DNA of 64,000 bases. Origin: Flaccisagitta enflata (Eukaryota; Chaetognatha; Sagittoidea; Aphragmophora). The first letter of the stretch is position 1. Each line of letters starts with the position of its first letter. Shown here piece by piece: positions 1 through 13,371 of this stretch. The translations under genes and the position numbers were made by a program. The stretch covers positions 806,001 through 870,000 of the forward strand of contig OZ231127.1 of NCBI GenBank assembly GCA_965153355.1, read 5' to 3'. Below the pieces are notes generated by a model. It ran no database searches. It was not told the origin of the DNA and saw nothing but the letters and a program-made list of their open reading frames with translations.

Positions 1-69
1 CATTGATTGCAGAACTGATTGCAGCATTGATTGCAGCATTGATTGCAGCTCTGATTGCAGAACTGATTG
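1..69. repeat. 12-bp tandem repeat (CATTGATTGCAG)
   Basis: Five to six imperfect copies of a 12-bp unit start at the window edge, so the array may continue outside. Confidence 0.8.
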
Positions 70-427
70 TCACTAATGCGTGGTTCTGTTTTCATTTTCC
101 TCATTCCATTAACAATTATATATATGACATTTGTTTATGTATCATTTGTTTATGTATCTATGTTGCCGTTTAGTTGTCATTTACTTATCACAATTATCAA
201 GAAAAAAATGTTCTAGTTATTCAATTTTTTTAGACGGATCCAGATAGAAATATTTACCGCGAGGGAGGCCCAGAAACATATTTTCCTTTATATCTTTATT
301 ACAGATATTATTTTCCTGGTATCTTACTTCTTTTCTCATCCATCAGGGGCATCGTCTCTTAATCTTATTATATTTCTGCTTGTTTTCTGCATGTTTTGCA
401 CAGATTTCAGAAACCAATGCTTACTGT
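70..427. other. AT-rich sequence, nothing recognised
   Basis: No repeat unit, coding frame or element end is visible here. Confidence 0.5.
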
Positions 428-694
428 GGGCGTGTTTCTAGTCAGTGACAATCGAGCTTTAACGAGCCACTTGCTCGCTCGCTGCATTTGTTCGCACGCA
501 ACGCTCACTCTGCTCACTCTGCAGCGCTATGCTTCACTATGCTTTGCTACGCTCGCTTCAATCACTTGCTCCATTTTTAGGCTTGCTCACTTTGCTCACT
601 CCCTTGTGGGACAGTTGAAATTCTTGATGTGTTCACGCAGAAAACGCTTTCTACGGGAACAAACGCAGTTTTGGTCGTCAGCAGAAACACGCCC
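428..694 (+). mobile_element. Family M MITE, 267 bp, 3-bp target duplication
   Basis: The ends are a perfect 12-bp inverted repeat, GGGCGTGTTTCT at 428 and AGAAACACGCCC ending at 694. The triplet TGT occurs directly outside both ends, which reads as a 3-bp target site duplication. The interior is rich in CTCGCT/GCTCACT words and encodes nothing recognisable. Three related copies lie at 10087, 10430 and 52597. A short inverted-ended element without a transposase is by definition a MITE. A 3-bp duplication with G-rich ends would suit PIF/Harbinger, but that superfamily usually targets TWA, so the assignment is only an inference. Confidence 0.8.
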
Positions 695-1235
695 TGTGTT
701 GGAGAGAAGAAGTGAGGCGTTTTCTCCTAGAAATAGACAATACCGCGTGTAGAAAGCAGCTCGTTTGCTATGCTTTACTAGCTCGTTCTGTTGATGAGCT
801 TCCATATTTCCTTTTGATCAGTCTGTAACTGTAAGAATATCTCGCTATTTTCCCACTTTCTGATCGATATGATAATATATAATGTAATACAATATAATAC
901 AATATGATAATATATGATTTAAGAAGGGATCAGTGCTTTTTTTTTTAACCATTCATTTCTGCGCAATGTGCAAATTGTGGCTGCCATTCTGCTATTTATG
1001 TTGGTTTCGAGTCTGGAGTTGATACTCCCCGATATTTGCCCGAAAATAGCTTCCTCATGTCGTCAATGAATAAATCAGACGCCATTCGGAAATATAGATC
1101 CAATCAGAGCGCATCACGTAACACGAAAGGCAAGCAGGAAAAAAAAAGAAGGAGAAAATATCTCGTGGAACCAGACAGCTTTTATTCCTTGCATCGACTC
1201 CACCTCTTATGGACTACGTAGTTGTATTGATAAAG
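695..1235. other. No feature recognised
   Basis: Mixed sequence with a short ATAATATA-rich patch near 870-910. No coding or element signal is seen. Confidence 0.4.
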
Positions 1236-1408
<173 letters not shown>

Positions 1409-1480
1409 TGATGCTGTCATGCCATTGACGGTAATACGACACCAAAATGACAAATAAATGACGCATAAGGAGATTGAGAT

Positions 1481-1550
1481 GACATTTAGATGGCATTTGA
1501 TGACATTAGATGGCATTTGATGACATTAGATGGCATTTGATGACATTAGG
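1481..1550. repeat. 20-bp tandem repeat
   Basis: Three and a half copies of TGGCATTTGATGACATTAGA, nearly identical. Confidence 0.85.
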
Positions 1551-1665
1551 CAGCTTCTTACGACATTTTAGACGGCATTTGATTGACAGGTAAAATGGTT
1601 TCGGGTCAATAGATCTGCAGGCCAAAAGATCAGCAGAAAAACCCCGACAAATCCTAACCTAAAAG

Positions 1666-2735
<1,070 letters not shown>

Positions 2736-2789
2736 AGCAAGCGAAACGATAAAAGTGGCATTCTGTAGACACATCTGCATCATTGCCAA

Positions 2790-3114
2790 CAGTAATTATC
2801 GATTCTGAAGCTCTGTTAAAGACTACTTAAAGGCAACGGAAAATGACATTGCGGCTGAAGGGGCAACCTGACCTTCAAATGATAATTTTGTTCCAATGCC
2901 GCCATTGAGTCCTGATGGCTAATCTAAGCAGGTTCATAGGAACAATGTAGTGGTAACAAGTCATCCAAGGATCGCACAGGTCAACATGCTATAATCCTCG
3001 CAGGGCTGTCTCCAGAAGTTCCGTAGTCGAGGATGGCATGTTTGAGAGTGCTGCGCGATATTCATAGAATTTTGTTTGTTTCAATTTTTCTGTCAATTTT
3101 GATTCAATGAGAAT
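2790..3114. other. No feature recognised
   Basis: Unique-looking sequence between the ATC tract and a family H remnant. Confidence 0.4.
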
Positions 3115-3454
3115 TTGAAGTCTGAGAGGCTGGTTGGGGCAAGGAAGCTGGTTGAGGCCCAGAGGCTGGATTTGAGGCCCAAGAGGCTGGTTGAGGCCTG
3201 AGGCTGGTTTGAGGCCTGAGAGGCTGGATTTGAGGCCTGAGAGGCTGGATTTGAGGCCTGAGAGGCTGGATTTGAGGGCCAGTGAAGATTGAGGCCTGAG
3301 AGTGATTTGAGGCCTGAGGCTGGATTTGAGGCCTGAGAGGCTTGAGAAGCTTGGAGGGGGACGTACGTACGTCGTCGCGTGGTCAGACGGGACGTAGCGG
3401 TTCACCCCTGTGTCTACAGGACATCTGACCCTTTGGGGCCGCTGCCCAAAGGCT
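3115..3454 (+). mobile_element. Family H element, core and right arm only
   Basis: Copies of GAGGCCTGAGAGGCTGGATTT (20-21 bp) are followed by an alternating ACGTACGTACGTCGTCGCG stretch. The right arm then reads CCCCTGTGTCTACAGGAC and CTTTGGGGCCGCTGCCCAAA. No matching left arm is visible upstream, so the copy is 5' truncated. Confidence 0.75.
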
Positions 3455-4343
3455 AGTCACTGAATCACGAACAGTAAGGCTCCATTCCACAAGCAGCTTA
3501 TGCTTCAGTCAGCCTCTGACTCTTGACCTCTATTCATGTAGCATGAAACAAAAATCAATCCAGTTTTTTTTTGAATGGTCACAGCAATTCATTTCAGTGC
3601 AATTAAAACTTTTTATTTCTCTTATTCAAATGAGTTTTCATTTTTATGTAATTGTTGTCTTTGGAAAATTTCTCTTAAATGTTTTTCTTTCTTTAAAGTT
3701 TTTTTTTTTTTTTTTTTCATGACAAAAACTTTTTCCAATCATATGAACGTTTGTTTTCCCACTTGAAGTTTTGATTGGGATAAAAACTTGATAGATGTAA
3801 AAAGATATTTTACTCTTGATAACAACATTCTTCTTATTTAGTAAGTCTACTTAGATGAAGAGAAAGGGTAAGAGGTAAAAAGAAAGGAGATGATTTTTTT
3901 ACATAAAATTAAATGAAGAATACTTTAATATCTTTGCTTCACTGAAAAAATCAGTTATTACCAATTCCATTGAAACTCAAATTGCAGAGAGCGCTAGTTA
4001 GTCTTCATTCCACTGAAGTACGACGTCGTGATTCAGTGGAGATGATTTTAACTTAGGCACAATTTTCGTGATTGAATGGTTGCCTGGGTAAAAAGAGCGT
4101 GCAAACATAAATATGTTAGACAGATATGGGTGTAGGAGAAGCCACGTCGGCCACGTTTATGGACTTGGTATACATTGGTCTTGAGGATCTAGCCAGTCTT
4201 GGATTAGGATAGATTTCGTATTGAAAGATAAGAAATTTCAGCAATAAAAGAGTAATTACACTGAATTTGCTTAAAATATGACAAACAAGGCCGAATTATG
4301 GCCAATAATTGTGCTTCATTTGATAAAGAATTTGTCAACGTTT
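3455..4343. other. AT-rich sequence, nothing recognised
   Basis: T-rich runs and short unique sequence. No element ends or convincing exon were found. Confidence 0.4.
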
Positions 4344-4459
4344 TGAATGAATGAATGAATGAATGAATGAATGAATGAATGAATGAATGAATGAATAAAT
4401 GAATGAATGAATGAATGAATGAATGAATGAATGAAGGAATGAATGAATGAATGAATGAA
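4344..4459. repeat. (GAAT)n microsatellite
   Basis: About 29 copies of the tetranucleotide GAAT with two interruptions. Confidence 0.95.
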
Positions 4460-4504
4460 AAAAGACATCGGAATTGGCCGTTTCGCTCATCTTAAACGTT
4501 TGCG

Positions 4505-4606
4505 TGACAGACCAACCGACAAACCAACCAACCAACCAACCAACCAACCAACCAACGGACGAACATACATGAGCTCTTATCGAAGTGCGAGGAGGCACTT
4601 AAAAAG
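4505..4606 (-). mobile_element. Family F 3' end, variant hairpin stem
   Basis: An (AACC)n tract is followed by GAGCTCTTATCG and the hairpin AAGTGC-GAGGAG-GCACTT at 4583-4600, then AAAAAGG. The layout matches the family F 3' end (GACC/AACC tract, CTCTTATAGAG, hairpin, TAAAAA). The stem sequence differs from the usual AGTCGCG but is fully paired. Confidence 0.65.
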
Positions 4607-4873
4607 GTCTTTAGATAGAAGATTTTCATTCAAGAATGATGCAAAAAAATCCGTATCTTTTTGAAGTTTTTACATTTTACATAAATTGGTCTTGATCCTC
4701 ACTAGGTTTTAGAAAACTAGGTCGATGTGGGAAATTTTTGAGCTCCCCTACATCCGCGTTGACATACATAAAAAAATAGACAAAATGATATTTCAAACAA
4801 TCTATTAGTCTATTAGCGTCCAATTCGACGCTGGAACCTTCAAAATAACAAATGATGGCACAAAAGATAATTG
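4607..4873. other. No feature recognised
   Basis: AT-rich sequence between two family F fragments. Confidence 0.4.
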
Positions 4874-4992
4874 TGACGGATCAACAGACCGACTGACCAA
4901 CCAACGGATGGGCCAAAAGCCCCAACGGACGGACAGAATGACCAACCAATAGACTGGTGGCCAAAGTGAGTTGTACAGTCGCGTAAAAGGCA
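4874..4992 (-). mobile_element. Degenerate family F fragment
   Basis: GACGGATCAACAGACCGACT and following GACC/AACC words lead to CAGTCGCGTAAAAGG. The terminal hairpin has decayed. Confidence 0.5.
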
Positions 4993-5052
4993 ACAAATGG
5001 ACGATAAGGACCTTGCACCCACTGACTACTTGTCATTACACAACGAGGACCT

Positions 5053-5321
<269 letters not shown>

Positions 5322-5334
5322 GAGTGCATATTGT

Positions 5335-5413
5335 AATTTAGAATCTAAGTAACAAGCCTTAAAGTTTTCTCATAATTTAGAATCTAAATAACAAGCCCTA
5401 AAATTTTCTCATT
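5335..5413. repeat. 39-bp direct repeat, two copies
   Basis: AATTTAGAATCTAARTAACA and the following bases are repeated at 39-bp spacing (GAATCT at 5341 and 5380). A related degenerate piece lies at 6620-6690, beside the next (CT)n tract, so the sequence may be a flank that moves with these tracts. Confidence 0.7.
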
Positions 5414-5480
5414 ACTTAGATTGTCTATCCTTCTGTTTTTTTCTTAATATTCTTTACTAATTTTCTATATCCACTATATC

Positions 5481-5870
<390 letters not shown>

Positions 5871-5879
5871 CCTCATATT

Positions 5880-6479
5880 TAAAAGTTTTGATCAATTTTT
5901 ATTTTGTATTTGTCTGATTGTTTTTTTGCTTGTTGATCAAACAACCTTTTTTTTTTTTTTGATCAAACAATGTGCAACAAACAATGGAATTATTGCAATG
6001 ACAGAACTCAACACTAGAAAATATCACTTCATGTTAAGATTACTTTAGTCTTATATCTCCTTAATAACTTGGCAAAAGCATGCAAAAAAATTAATTTCAA
6101 ATATTTGAAAGTGATGTATTGGTCCATTTACATAACGAAGATAGAATGATTGATTTATTTTGAATAACACAGAAAAGAATCTTATATTTTTTGATAAAAA
6201 AGAAATGACTGTATTTTGAAAAATCTCTATAATGGCATTTGCTTTGCAATCTTTTTTAAAAGGAATTGTCCTTTACTCACAGGATATAATCCCTTATCTT
6301 ATTGAAATAAAACTATTCATATCTTTATTGTGCCCATCTATGATGCCATTTCTTAAAAATCTATAGATTCTAGTAAATGATAGGTTTTTCATGTTACTTT
6401 TAAATCAATGCTAGCAAATTTGATATTGACAAGCGTATTTACTACATAAGAAATGTCCATGACATTTTTTAGTTTTGAA
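5880..6479. other. AT-rich sequence, nothing recognised
   Basis: A TTGATCAAACAA word is repeated near 5930-5970. Otherwise I see no structure. Confidence 0.4.
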
Positions 6480-6480
6480 G

Positions 6481-6543
<63 letters not shown>
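6480..6543. repeat. (GA)n microsatellite
   Basis: About 64 bp of GA dinucleotides. Confidence 0.95.
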
Positions 6544-6544
<1 letters not shown>

Positions 6545-6692
6545 TTCTTTGAAAGGATGAAAAAAAGACAAAAAGATAGAAAATCTGAATAATGAGAATA
6601 TAAATCATTGCATTACTTAAATTCTGAATAACAAGCATAGGGCCAATTCTAAGTAACGCGCCTTAGAAGAATCTAAATTACACGCTGTTCCC

Positions 6693-6877
<185 letters not shown>

Positions 6878-6934
6878 CTGGGCGCGACGCGGTGCTCCGA
6901 GGGTACAAAGTCTCAGTGCTCCTAAAAATCGTAT

Positions 6935-6968
6935 TTTCTCAGTGCTCCGAATTTTGAGCACTGAGAAA
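6935..6968. repeat. Perfect 13-bp hairpin
   Basis: TTTCTCAGTGCTC at 6935-6947 and GAGCACTGAGAAA at 6956-6968 pair perfectly around an 8-nt loop. The words CTCAGTGCTCC recur at 6911 and, diverged, at 8000 and 8053. Confidence 0.8.
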
Positions 6969-7018
6969 CAGTAATCTCTCTCTTTTCCTTGATTCTTTCT
7001 GTTATATGCTGTCTGTGG

Positions 7019-7345
<327 letters not shown>

Positions 7346-7387
7346 AATCCTAACCACTAGGAGAAGGAGAAAGTTCTTTAAGTGTGA

Positions 7388-7670
7388 AAGCTTATGTCAC
7401 AAACTGTTGACCAACATTTTCAAAGCATTGAAACCAAACTACAGTTGAACCTTACTCTATTGGACCAGCTAACAACAGAATTATGCTTATAGCAGAAGCA
7501 AATTCATTCTTCAAGTTCTTTTATTGTCTGCAGAAAAAAAAAGGAAAATGTGGCAGGGTGTAGAATAGTATAGCACTCGACTTATAAACACTACTAACTT
7601 CATGTTCAAGGCTCATGTCACAAACTGTGGTCAAAAATTTTCAAAGCATCAAAATCAAACTATAATAATT
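7388..7670. repeat. Pair of diverged direct repeats
   Basis: ATGTCACAAACTGTTGACCA with the following 40 bp (from 7392) recurs diverged near 7614 (ATGTCACAAACTGTGGTCAA). Confidence 0.65.
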
Positions 7671-7880
7671 TTTTCATTATTTTAAGATAATGATGTTACA
7701 TTAACTCAGGACACAAAAAAAGGTTTAAGTTTTGCTTCAGAACTAAATATTTTTTTTTTGAAATGGCATGATAAAAAAAAAAGTTTTGTTTCTTCTAAAC
7801 ATTTTTATTATTTTTGTAATTTTTGCTTCATATTATATCATTTTTTATGTATCCTTATATTTGGACCAATTATTGTGACA

Positions 7881-7915
7881 CGCACAGAGAGAGAGAGAGA
7901 CAGAGAGAGAGAGAG

Positions 7916-7954
<39 letters not shown>

Positions 7955-7964
7955 CAGACAGAAA
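7881..7964. repeat. (GA)n/(GACA)n microsatellite
   Basis: GA repeats interrupted by GACAGACA. Confidence 0.9.
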
Positions 7965-8023
7965 AGCAACAAAAAAAATTAGGAACAGTGATAATACAAT
8001 ATCTCACTGCTCAGAATTAGGAA

Positions 8024-8077
8024 CATCAAGAAAACAAACAAAATGGGACATCTCAGGGCTCCGAATTCGGAACACCG
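8024..8077. repeat. Short palindromic repeat related to 6.9 kb
   Basis: CATCTCAGGGCTCCGAATTCGGAACACC contains the 12-bp palindrome TCCGAATTCGGA and resembles the CTCAGTGCTCCGAATTT sequence at 6938. Confidence 0.5.
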
Positions 8078-8095
8078 ATATGTACCCCTCTTTTC

Positions 8096-8345
8096 TTATG
8101 CCAGTCTAGACTTTTTTGCTGGCCAAAAATAAGCATTTGTTGCCGCCGCCTCTCTACCATTAGGATCCAGTGATGTAACGGCGTTGACGAGAAGAGCGCC
8201 GCCGTCACTGCCGCCACTACCGCCGCCGCCGCCGTCGCCGCTGGCTATGATGCCGCCGCCGCCGCCACCACCACCACTACCATTGCCACTTCCGCCGCCG
8301 CTGCTGACGCCACCGCCGCTAGTGACACCGTAGTTCCCTCTAGAT

Positions 8346-8358
<13 letters not shown>
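8096..8358 (-). CDS. Possible coding remnant, Gly/Ser-rich protein, family unknown
   Basis: On the minus strand a frame stays open from the GA-rich repeat near 8358 to a TAA at 8096-8098. It begins DRSRGNYGVTSGGG. About 45 residues of Gly/Ser follow (with GSGNGSGGGG and DGGGGGSGGSDGG), then a normal-complexity tail: ALLVNAVTSLDPNGREAAA and TNAYFWPAKKSRLA. The (GGC)n run explains the openness of the Gly part, but not the mixed-composition tail. Upstream the frame enters a (GAGAAA)n tract, which would read as charged Glu/Lys/Arg repeats. There is no obvious ATG, and no good acceptor because the upstream tract is purine on this strand. It could be a C-terminal exon, a decayed gene or chance. I do not recognise the family. 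Confidence 0.25.
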
Positions 8359-8857
<499 letters not shown>

Positions 8858-8984
8858 GGTGGAGACGATAAATGGCAGAGAGAAGAAAAAAGACGAAATG
8901 AGTTCTGAAAGTGTTCCCCTCAGAAAAAAAAAACTCCTCTCCAAGAGTCTCCTCCCCTCTCTCATCTTCGCCATCTCATTCTCC

Positions 8985-9438
8985 TTCCTTTTCTTCCTTC
9001 CTTCCTTTCTTCCTTCCTTCCTTCCTTTTCTCATTTGCCTCTCAAAGCCTTTTCTCTCCTCTCTCACCTTCGTCTTCTCATCATCCCTATCTTTCTTCCT
9101 TCTTTCCCTTCTTCATTTCTGCCTTCCTTTCTTCTTTCCTTCCTGCCTTGATTTCTTCCTCTCTTTCCTGCTTCCTCCTTCATTGCCTCTCGCCTCTCCA
9201 AGCATCTCCACCCCTCTCTCATCTTTTCAGTTTGTACATTTTCTTATTCTCCCTTCCTTTCCTCGTTCACTCCTTACTTCATTCTTATCTATCTCTCTTC
9301 CTTCCTTCCCTCATTGCTCCCTATCGTTCTTCCTCCCTTTCTTTAGCCCTTCCCTTCTTTTTCTCTTCTCTCCTTTCTTTCCCACTTACCTTTCCTAGCT
9401 TTCTTTTCTTCCTGTCTTTCCTACTTTCCTTTCGTATC

Positions 9439-9484
<46 letters not shown>

Positions 9485-9850
9485 ACCTTCCTTCCTTCCT
9501 TCCTTCCTTCCTTCCTTCCTTCCTTCCTGCCTTCCTTCCTTTTCATGTTCCTTTTCCTCTAGCTTCTCTTATACCTCCCCCTTCCTTCCTTCCTTCCTTC
9601 CTTCCTTCCTTCCTTCCTTCCTTCCTTCCTTCCTTCCTTCATTTCTCCCTTCCTTTCTATCTTCCCTCCTTCTTTCCTTCCTTCTTTCCATGCTTCCTTG
9701 CTTCCTTCCTTCCTTCCTCCCTCCCTTCCTCCCTTCTTTCCTATCTTCTGTCTTTGCTTGTCTCCTTCTTTCATTACATCTTTCCGTTTCCTGTTCCCTT
9801 CCTTCTTTCCTTTCTATCTATCCTCCCTTCCTTCCCACTTTCTCGCCTCT
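8985..9850. repeat. (TTCC)n polypyrimidine region with (CTTG)n
   Basis: About 870 bp of mostly TTCC units includes a pure TTGC/CTTG block at about 9436-9484 and long pure TTCC blocks near 9487-9530 and 9582-9638. The Leu/Pro/Ser/Phe-rich frames here (up to about 316 residues) are repeat translations. Confidence 0.95.
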
Positions 9851-10086
9851 ATTTCCAATAATTTGACCCTTGACTTCAAGAACAATCGCTATTTCTCACC
9901 TTTTTCCTTTCCCATCCTTCTCCTTGATTCTCTCTACCTCAACTTCAACCTCCCCCCCCCTAAATATTTTCTCATTATTATTTTCCTCTTTTTTTCCCCC
10001 TGTCATTCATTCGGACTCTAGTTTGTGCAATTTGTTATCCTTCCCATTCTCACCTGTTTTTCTCCCGCTGGTTTATTTTCCAATAA

Positions 10087-10333
10087 GGGCGTGTTTCTAG
10101 TGAAGATGAAAAACACGTTTGTTCCGGTGAAACGCGTTGACAGCATGAACACATATCTATGATTTCAAGATCCCACGAGGGAGTGAGCGAAGTGAGTTAG
10201 CGAGCCCCTGAATGGAGCGAGCGAGCTAAGTGCTGCGGAGCGAGTGAGTGGAGTGAGTGGTGCGAGCGAACAAACGCAGCGAGCAACAAAGCGGCCCGTT
10301 AAAAACGTGTTTGTCTTTGAATAGAAACGCCCC
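10087..10333 (-). mobile_element. Family M MITE, inverted copy
   Basis: It starts GGGCGTGTTTCTAGT and ends TAGAAACGCCCC. The interior (GAGCGAACAAACGCAGCGAG) is the reverse complement of the interior of the copy at 428, so it is inserted in the opposite orientation. No clean target duplication is visible. The next copy begins only about 100 bp downstream. Confidence 0.75.
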
Positions 10334-10429
10334 CTTTCTCTTTTTGAATTTTTTCCCGGCACCTTTCAATTTCTGTTGTTTTTTTTTTTCCTTTTGTCAA
10401 ATCAACTCCCAGAGTGTCTTTCATTTTCA

Positions 10430-10683
10430 GGGCGCGTTCCTGGTCAAAGATGAGCATGTTTATGTCGAGACACTCGGTCACTCGCTCGGTCGCTGTGTTC
10501 ATTTGCTCGCACCGCGTACACACTTTACAGTGCTCCATTTTACTATGATTGCTCCACTTGCCCACTCGGTTGACAGGCTTGCTCACTCAATTCACTCAAA
10601 CCCTCTTGGTTGAACTTCATGAATATTTGTCCACACTGTAAACGGGAATATTCGCGAATATTGTCATCACGAGCAACACGCCC
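10430..10683 (+). mobile_element. Family M MITE, target duplication TCA
   Basis: It begins GGGCGCGTTCCTGGTC and ends GAGCAACACGCCC, with TCA directly outside both ends. The CTCGC-rich interior is homologous to the copies at 428 and 52597. Confidence 0.75.
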
Positions 10684-10758
10684 TCAGGAGGCTTTTTTTT
10701 CTGCCCGTGTTTGCATCTCTTCTTCTGCAGTTTTGCCTCCCTAACACCCAGCTCAGCT

Positions 10759-10803
10759 TTCTTTTTCTTTTTTTTTTTCTTTTTCTTTTTCTTTTACTTT
10801 TTC

Positions 10804-10835
<32 letters not shown>

Positions 10836-10857
10836 TTTCTTTTTCTTTTTCTTTTTC

Positions 10858-10888
<31 letters not shown>

Positions 10889-11019
10889 TTTCTTTTCTTT
10901 TTCTTTTTCTTTTTCTTTTTCTTTTTCTTTTTCTTTTTCTTTTTCTTTTTCTTTTTCTTTTTCTTTTTCTTTTTCTTTTTCTTTTTCCTTTTTCTTTTTC
11001 TTTTTCTTTTTCTTTTTCG
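10759..11019. repeat. (CTTTTT)n hexanucleotide array
   Basis: About 260 bp of CTTTTT units with few changes. Poly-Phe/Leu and poly-Lys/Glu frames are artefacts. Confidence 0.95.
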
Positions 11020-11169
11020 TTTTCTTTCATTTATGTACATCCTTTCCATTCGACCATAGCCTGATAATCAACACTAGATTCGGACGCATTGGAAGCATCA
11101 AAAGGCGTCTAAATAGCGCCAAAATGCATCCCTTTAAATGGTCCATCTCAGCACCGATTTAATGAATGG

Positions 11170-11172
<3 letters not shown>

Positions 11173-11207
<35 letters not shown>
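11173..11207. repeat. (GA)n microsatellite
   Basis: About 35 bp of GA dinucleotides. Confidence 0.9.
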
Positions 11208-11209
<2 letters not shown>

Positions 11210-11379
11210 CTAAGTTAGGCAGAGACAGATAAGTAGAGAAAGAGACAGAGACAGAGACAGACCCTGATCTTTAGAGAGAAACTTAGGAAGTGTTCGATGC
11301 AAAATGGTCTCTGTGGAAGTTGGGCCTTAAAAGCGTGATTCTTCACTTGATCGCCGAGCCACTTATTCAATAAAGGCCA

Positions 11380-11945
11380 ACAGCTGACAACAGCAGACAG
11401 ACTACAGCCAACAGCTTACAACAACAGATATCTCACAGCCAACAGCTGACGACAGCAGACAAAAAGAGCCAACAGATGACAACAGCAGACAGCCCACAGC
11501 CAACAGCGGACAACAGCAGACAGACCACAGCCAACAGCTGACAACAGCACACAGCTCAGAGCCGACAGCTGACAACTGCAGACATCCTACAGCCAAAAGC
11601 TCACAACAGCAGACAGCCCACAAACCACAGCCCACAGCCAACAGCGGACAACAGCAGACAGACCACAGCCAACAGCTGACAACAGCACACAGCTCAGAGC
11701 TGACAGCTGACAACTGCAGACATCCTACAGCCAAAAGCTGTCAATAGCAAACAGCCCGCAGCCAACAGCCCACAGCTGACAACAGCAGACAGACCACAGC
11801 CAACAGCTGACAACAACAAACAGCCCATAGCCAACCGCTGACAACAGCAGACAGCCCAGAGCCAACCGCTGACAACAGCAGACAGACCACAGTCGACATC
11901 TGACAACAGCAGACAGCCCACCGCAAACAGCTGACAACAGCAGAC
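11380..11945. repeat. 31-bp minisatellite
   Basis: About 18 copies of a roughly 31-bp unit built on CAGCCAACAGCTGACAACAG plus CAGACAGACCA, with variants and unit-length changes. The Cys/Val/Leu-rich frames on the minus strand come from the array. Confidence 0.9.
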
Positions 11946-12059
11946 AGTTTCAGCTCCACTAATACCGACCGTAACAACACCCAACTCCTTAAGAACAACA
12001 TGCAGTTCCAACAGTAACAACATGAAGTTCCAACACTACTGATATTCAGTTCTATCAGC

Positions 12060-12646
12060 AATGGCGCTGAAATTTTCCTTTTCTGATTTTAATTCTAGTT
12101 TGAATTTCCAAATATATCAGCCCAAGTATTCAGTTTTGAGAGTCTAATGACGACTAATTGAAACGCTTCCAAAGCCAATTCCAACATTGACTCTAATGGA
12201 CAACATTGATTCTGAGTAGAGTTGTGAAATGATTCTGGGTCGTTAAAGAAACGACTTCTATATATGTGTTCTATCCATACAAAATTAGAATTTAAAAAAG
12301 AAAAAACACTACCAATGGAAGTTTACCATTATGACATATGTACAAGAAGGCTTTGTGGTTAGACGATGCGAGGACATAGTTTGAATTGGAATTCCACAGG
12401 CATAAAAAGAGGATTTGTGAATCTAAAAAAAAAATAATTAAAGAAAATTCATTGATGAGCTGCTCGAAAGTGACGGTTGACTTTCCATCTGTTTTTCCAT
12501 TACTGTAGAATTTTAAAGCAATCCTTTTAATGAAAAGAACAAGTCCAATCCATTAAATCTAATCGCGTGCGAGTGGACAGGGGCAGTGATGTTGAAGCCA
12601 TTTTTGTCATGGGCTCACAGAGACCAAAAAGCAAAGTTTTGACGTT
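12060..12646. other. No feature recognised
   Basis: AT-rich sequence with no unit repeat or exon-like segment. Confidence 0.4.
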
Positions 12647-12759
12647 GGACAGACGGACTTCCCTTCTCCGAGCTGGACAGACTGACCTCCCTTTTCTAAG
12701 CCAGACAGACAGACCTCCCTATTTCCGAGCCGGAGAGACAGACCTCCCTTTTCCGAGCT
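12647..12759. repeat. 28-bp minisatellite, four copies
   Basis: Units start GGACAGACNGACCTCCCTTT and end CCGAGC(C/T). There are four copies of 28-29 bp with substitutions. Confidence 0.85.
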
Positions 12760-13002
12760 GCTACCCAATGAACCGAAATCAGTGAGCGAGCAGCAACGGT
12801 GGGGTTGTGCAGGGTGAGAAGGAGGGAAGAGGCGGGGGGGAAGGGGAAAAGAATTTATGTGAAGAAATCCTGCTTAAAAGGAAACCTGAAGCTGACAAAG
12901 CTAGGGATTCAAAAACAAACATAAAAACAAACATAAAAAAGCCGAATGGATAAACAGAGAAAAAAATTAAGGGAATAGATCCGAAAAAGGAAAACAAAAA
13001 GG

Positions 13003-13147
13003 AAACAAGGCCGTTTACATGGCAGCATTAGTCGCGGACGGGTGGGCAGGAGCGGGAAACCTCGAAAAGTGACTTTGTGACGGACCAACCGACGGACCGA
13101 CGGACCGACAAAGTGGCTCATAGAGTCGCGTGTCCGCGACTGAAAAG
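13003..13147 (-). mobile_element. Family F element, complete, 145 bp
   Basis: It starts AAACAAGGCCGTTTACATGG. The inner motif AGTCGCGGAC (13030-13039) is followed by GGGTGGGCAGGAGCGG. After a GACGGACC/GACC tract comes TCATAGAGTCGCGTGTCCGCGACTGAAAA in outline. The 3' hairpin at 13124-13141 is AGTCGCG-TGTC-CGCGACT, fully paired. Its outer half GTCCGCGACT (13132-13141) is also the exact complement of the inner 5' motif, so two exclusive pairings are possible. No coding capacity. Confidence 0.85.
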
Positions 13148-13240
13148 GAGGAAAAGGAGAAGCAAAACAGAAAAAAAGAATCGAAGGAAGGTTCTGTCAG
13201 GTGGAGTTAAATGCGAAATTTAATCAAAACCTACTAAGAC

Positions 13241-13241
<1 letters not shown>

Positions 13242-13320
<79 letters not shown>
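13242..13320. repeat. (GA)n microsatellite
   Basis: About 79 bp of pure GA. Confidence 0.95.
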
Positions 13321-13326
<6 letters not shown>

Positions 13327-13371
13327 CCGGGCAATTCTGGTAAGACAGCTGCCTGGAGAAAACCAAAGCCG

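Noticed and set aside
8911-9861. 316-residue Ser/Leu/Phe/Pro frame
   Set aside because: TTCC repeat translation; an overlapping plus frame is also open.
13003-13147. tRNA-derived SINE as an explanation of family F
   Set aside because: I could not find a convincing A box and B box (GGTTCGANTCC type) in any copy; the hairpin/complement pattern is the better description.
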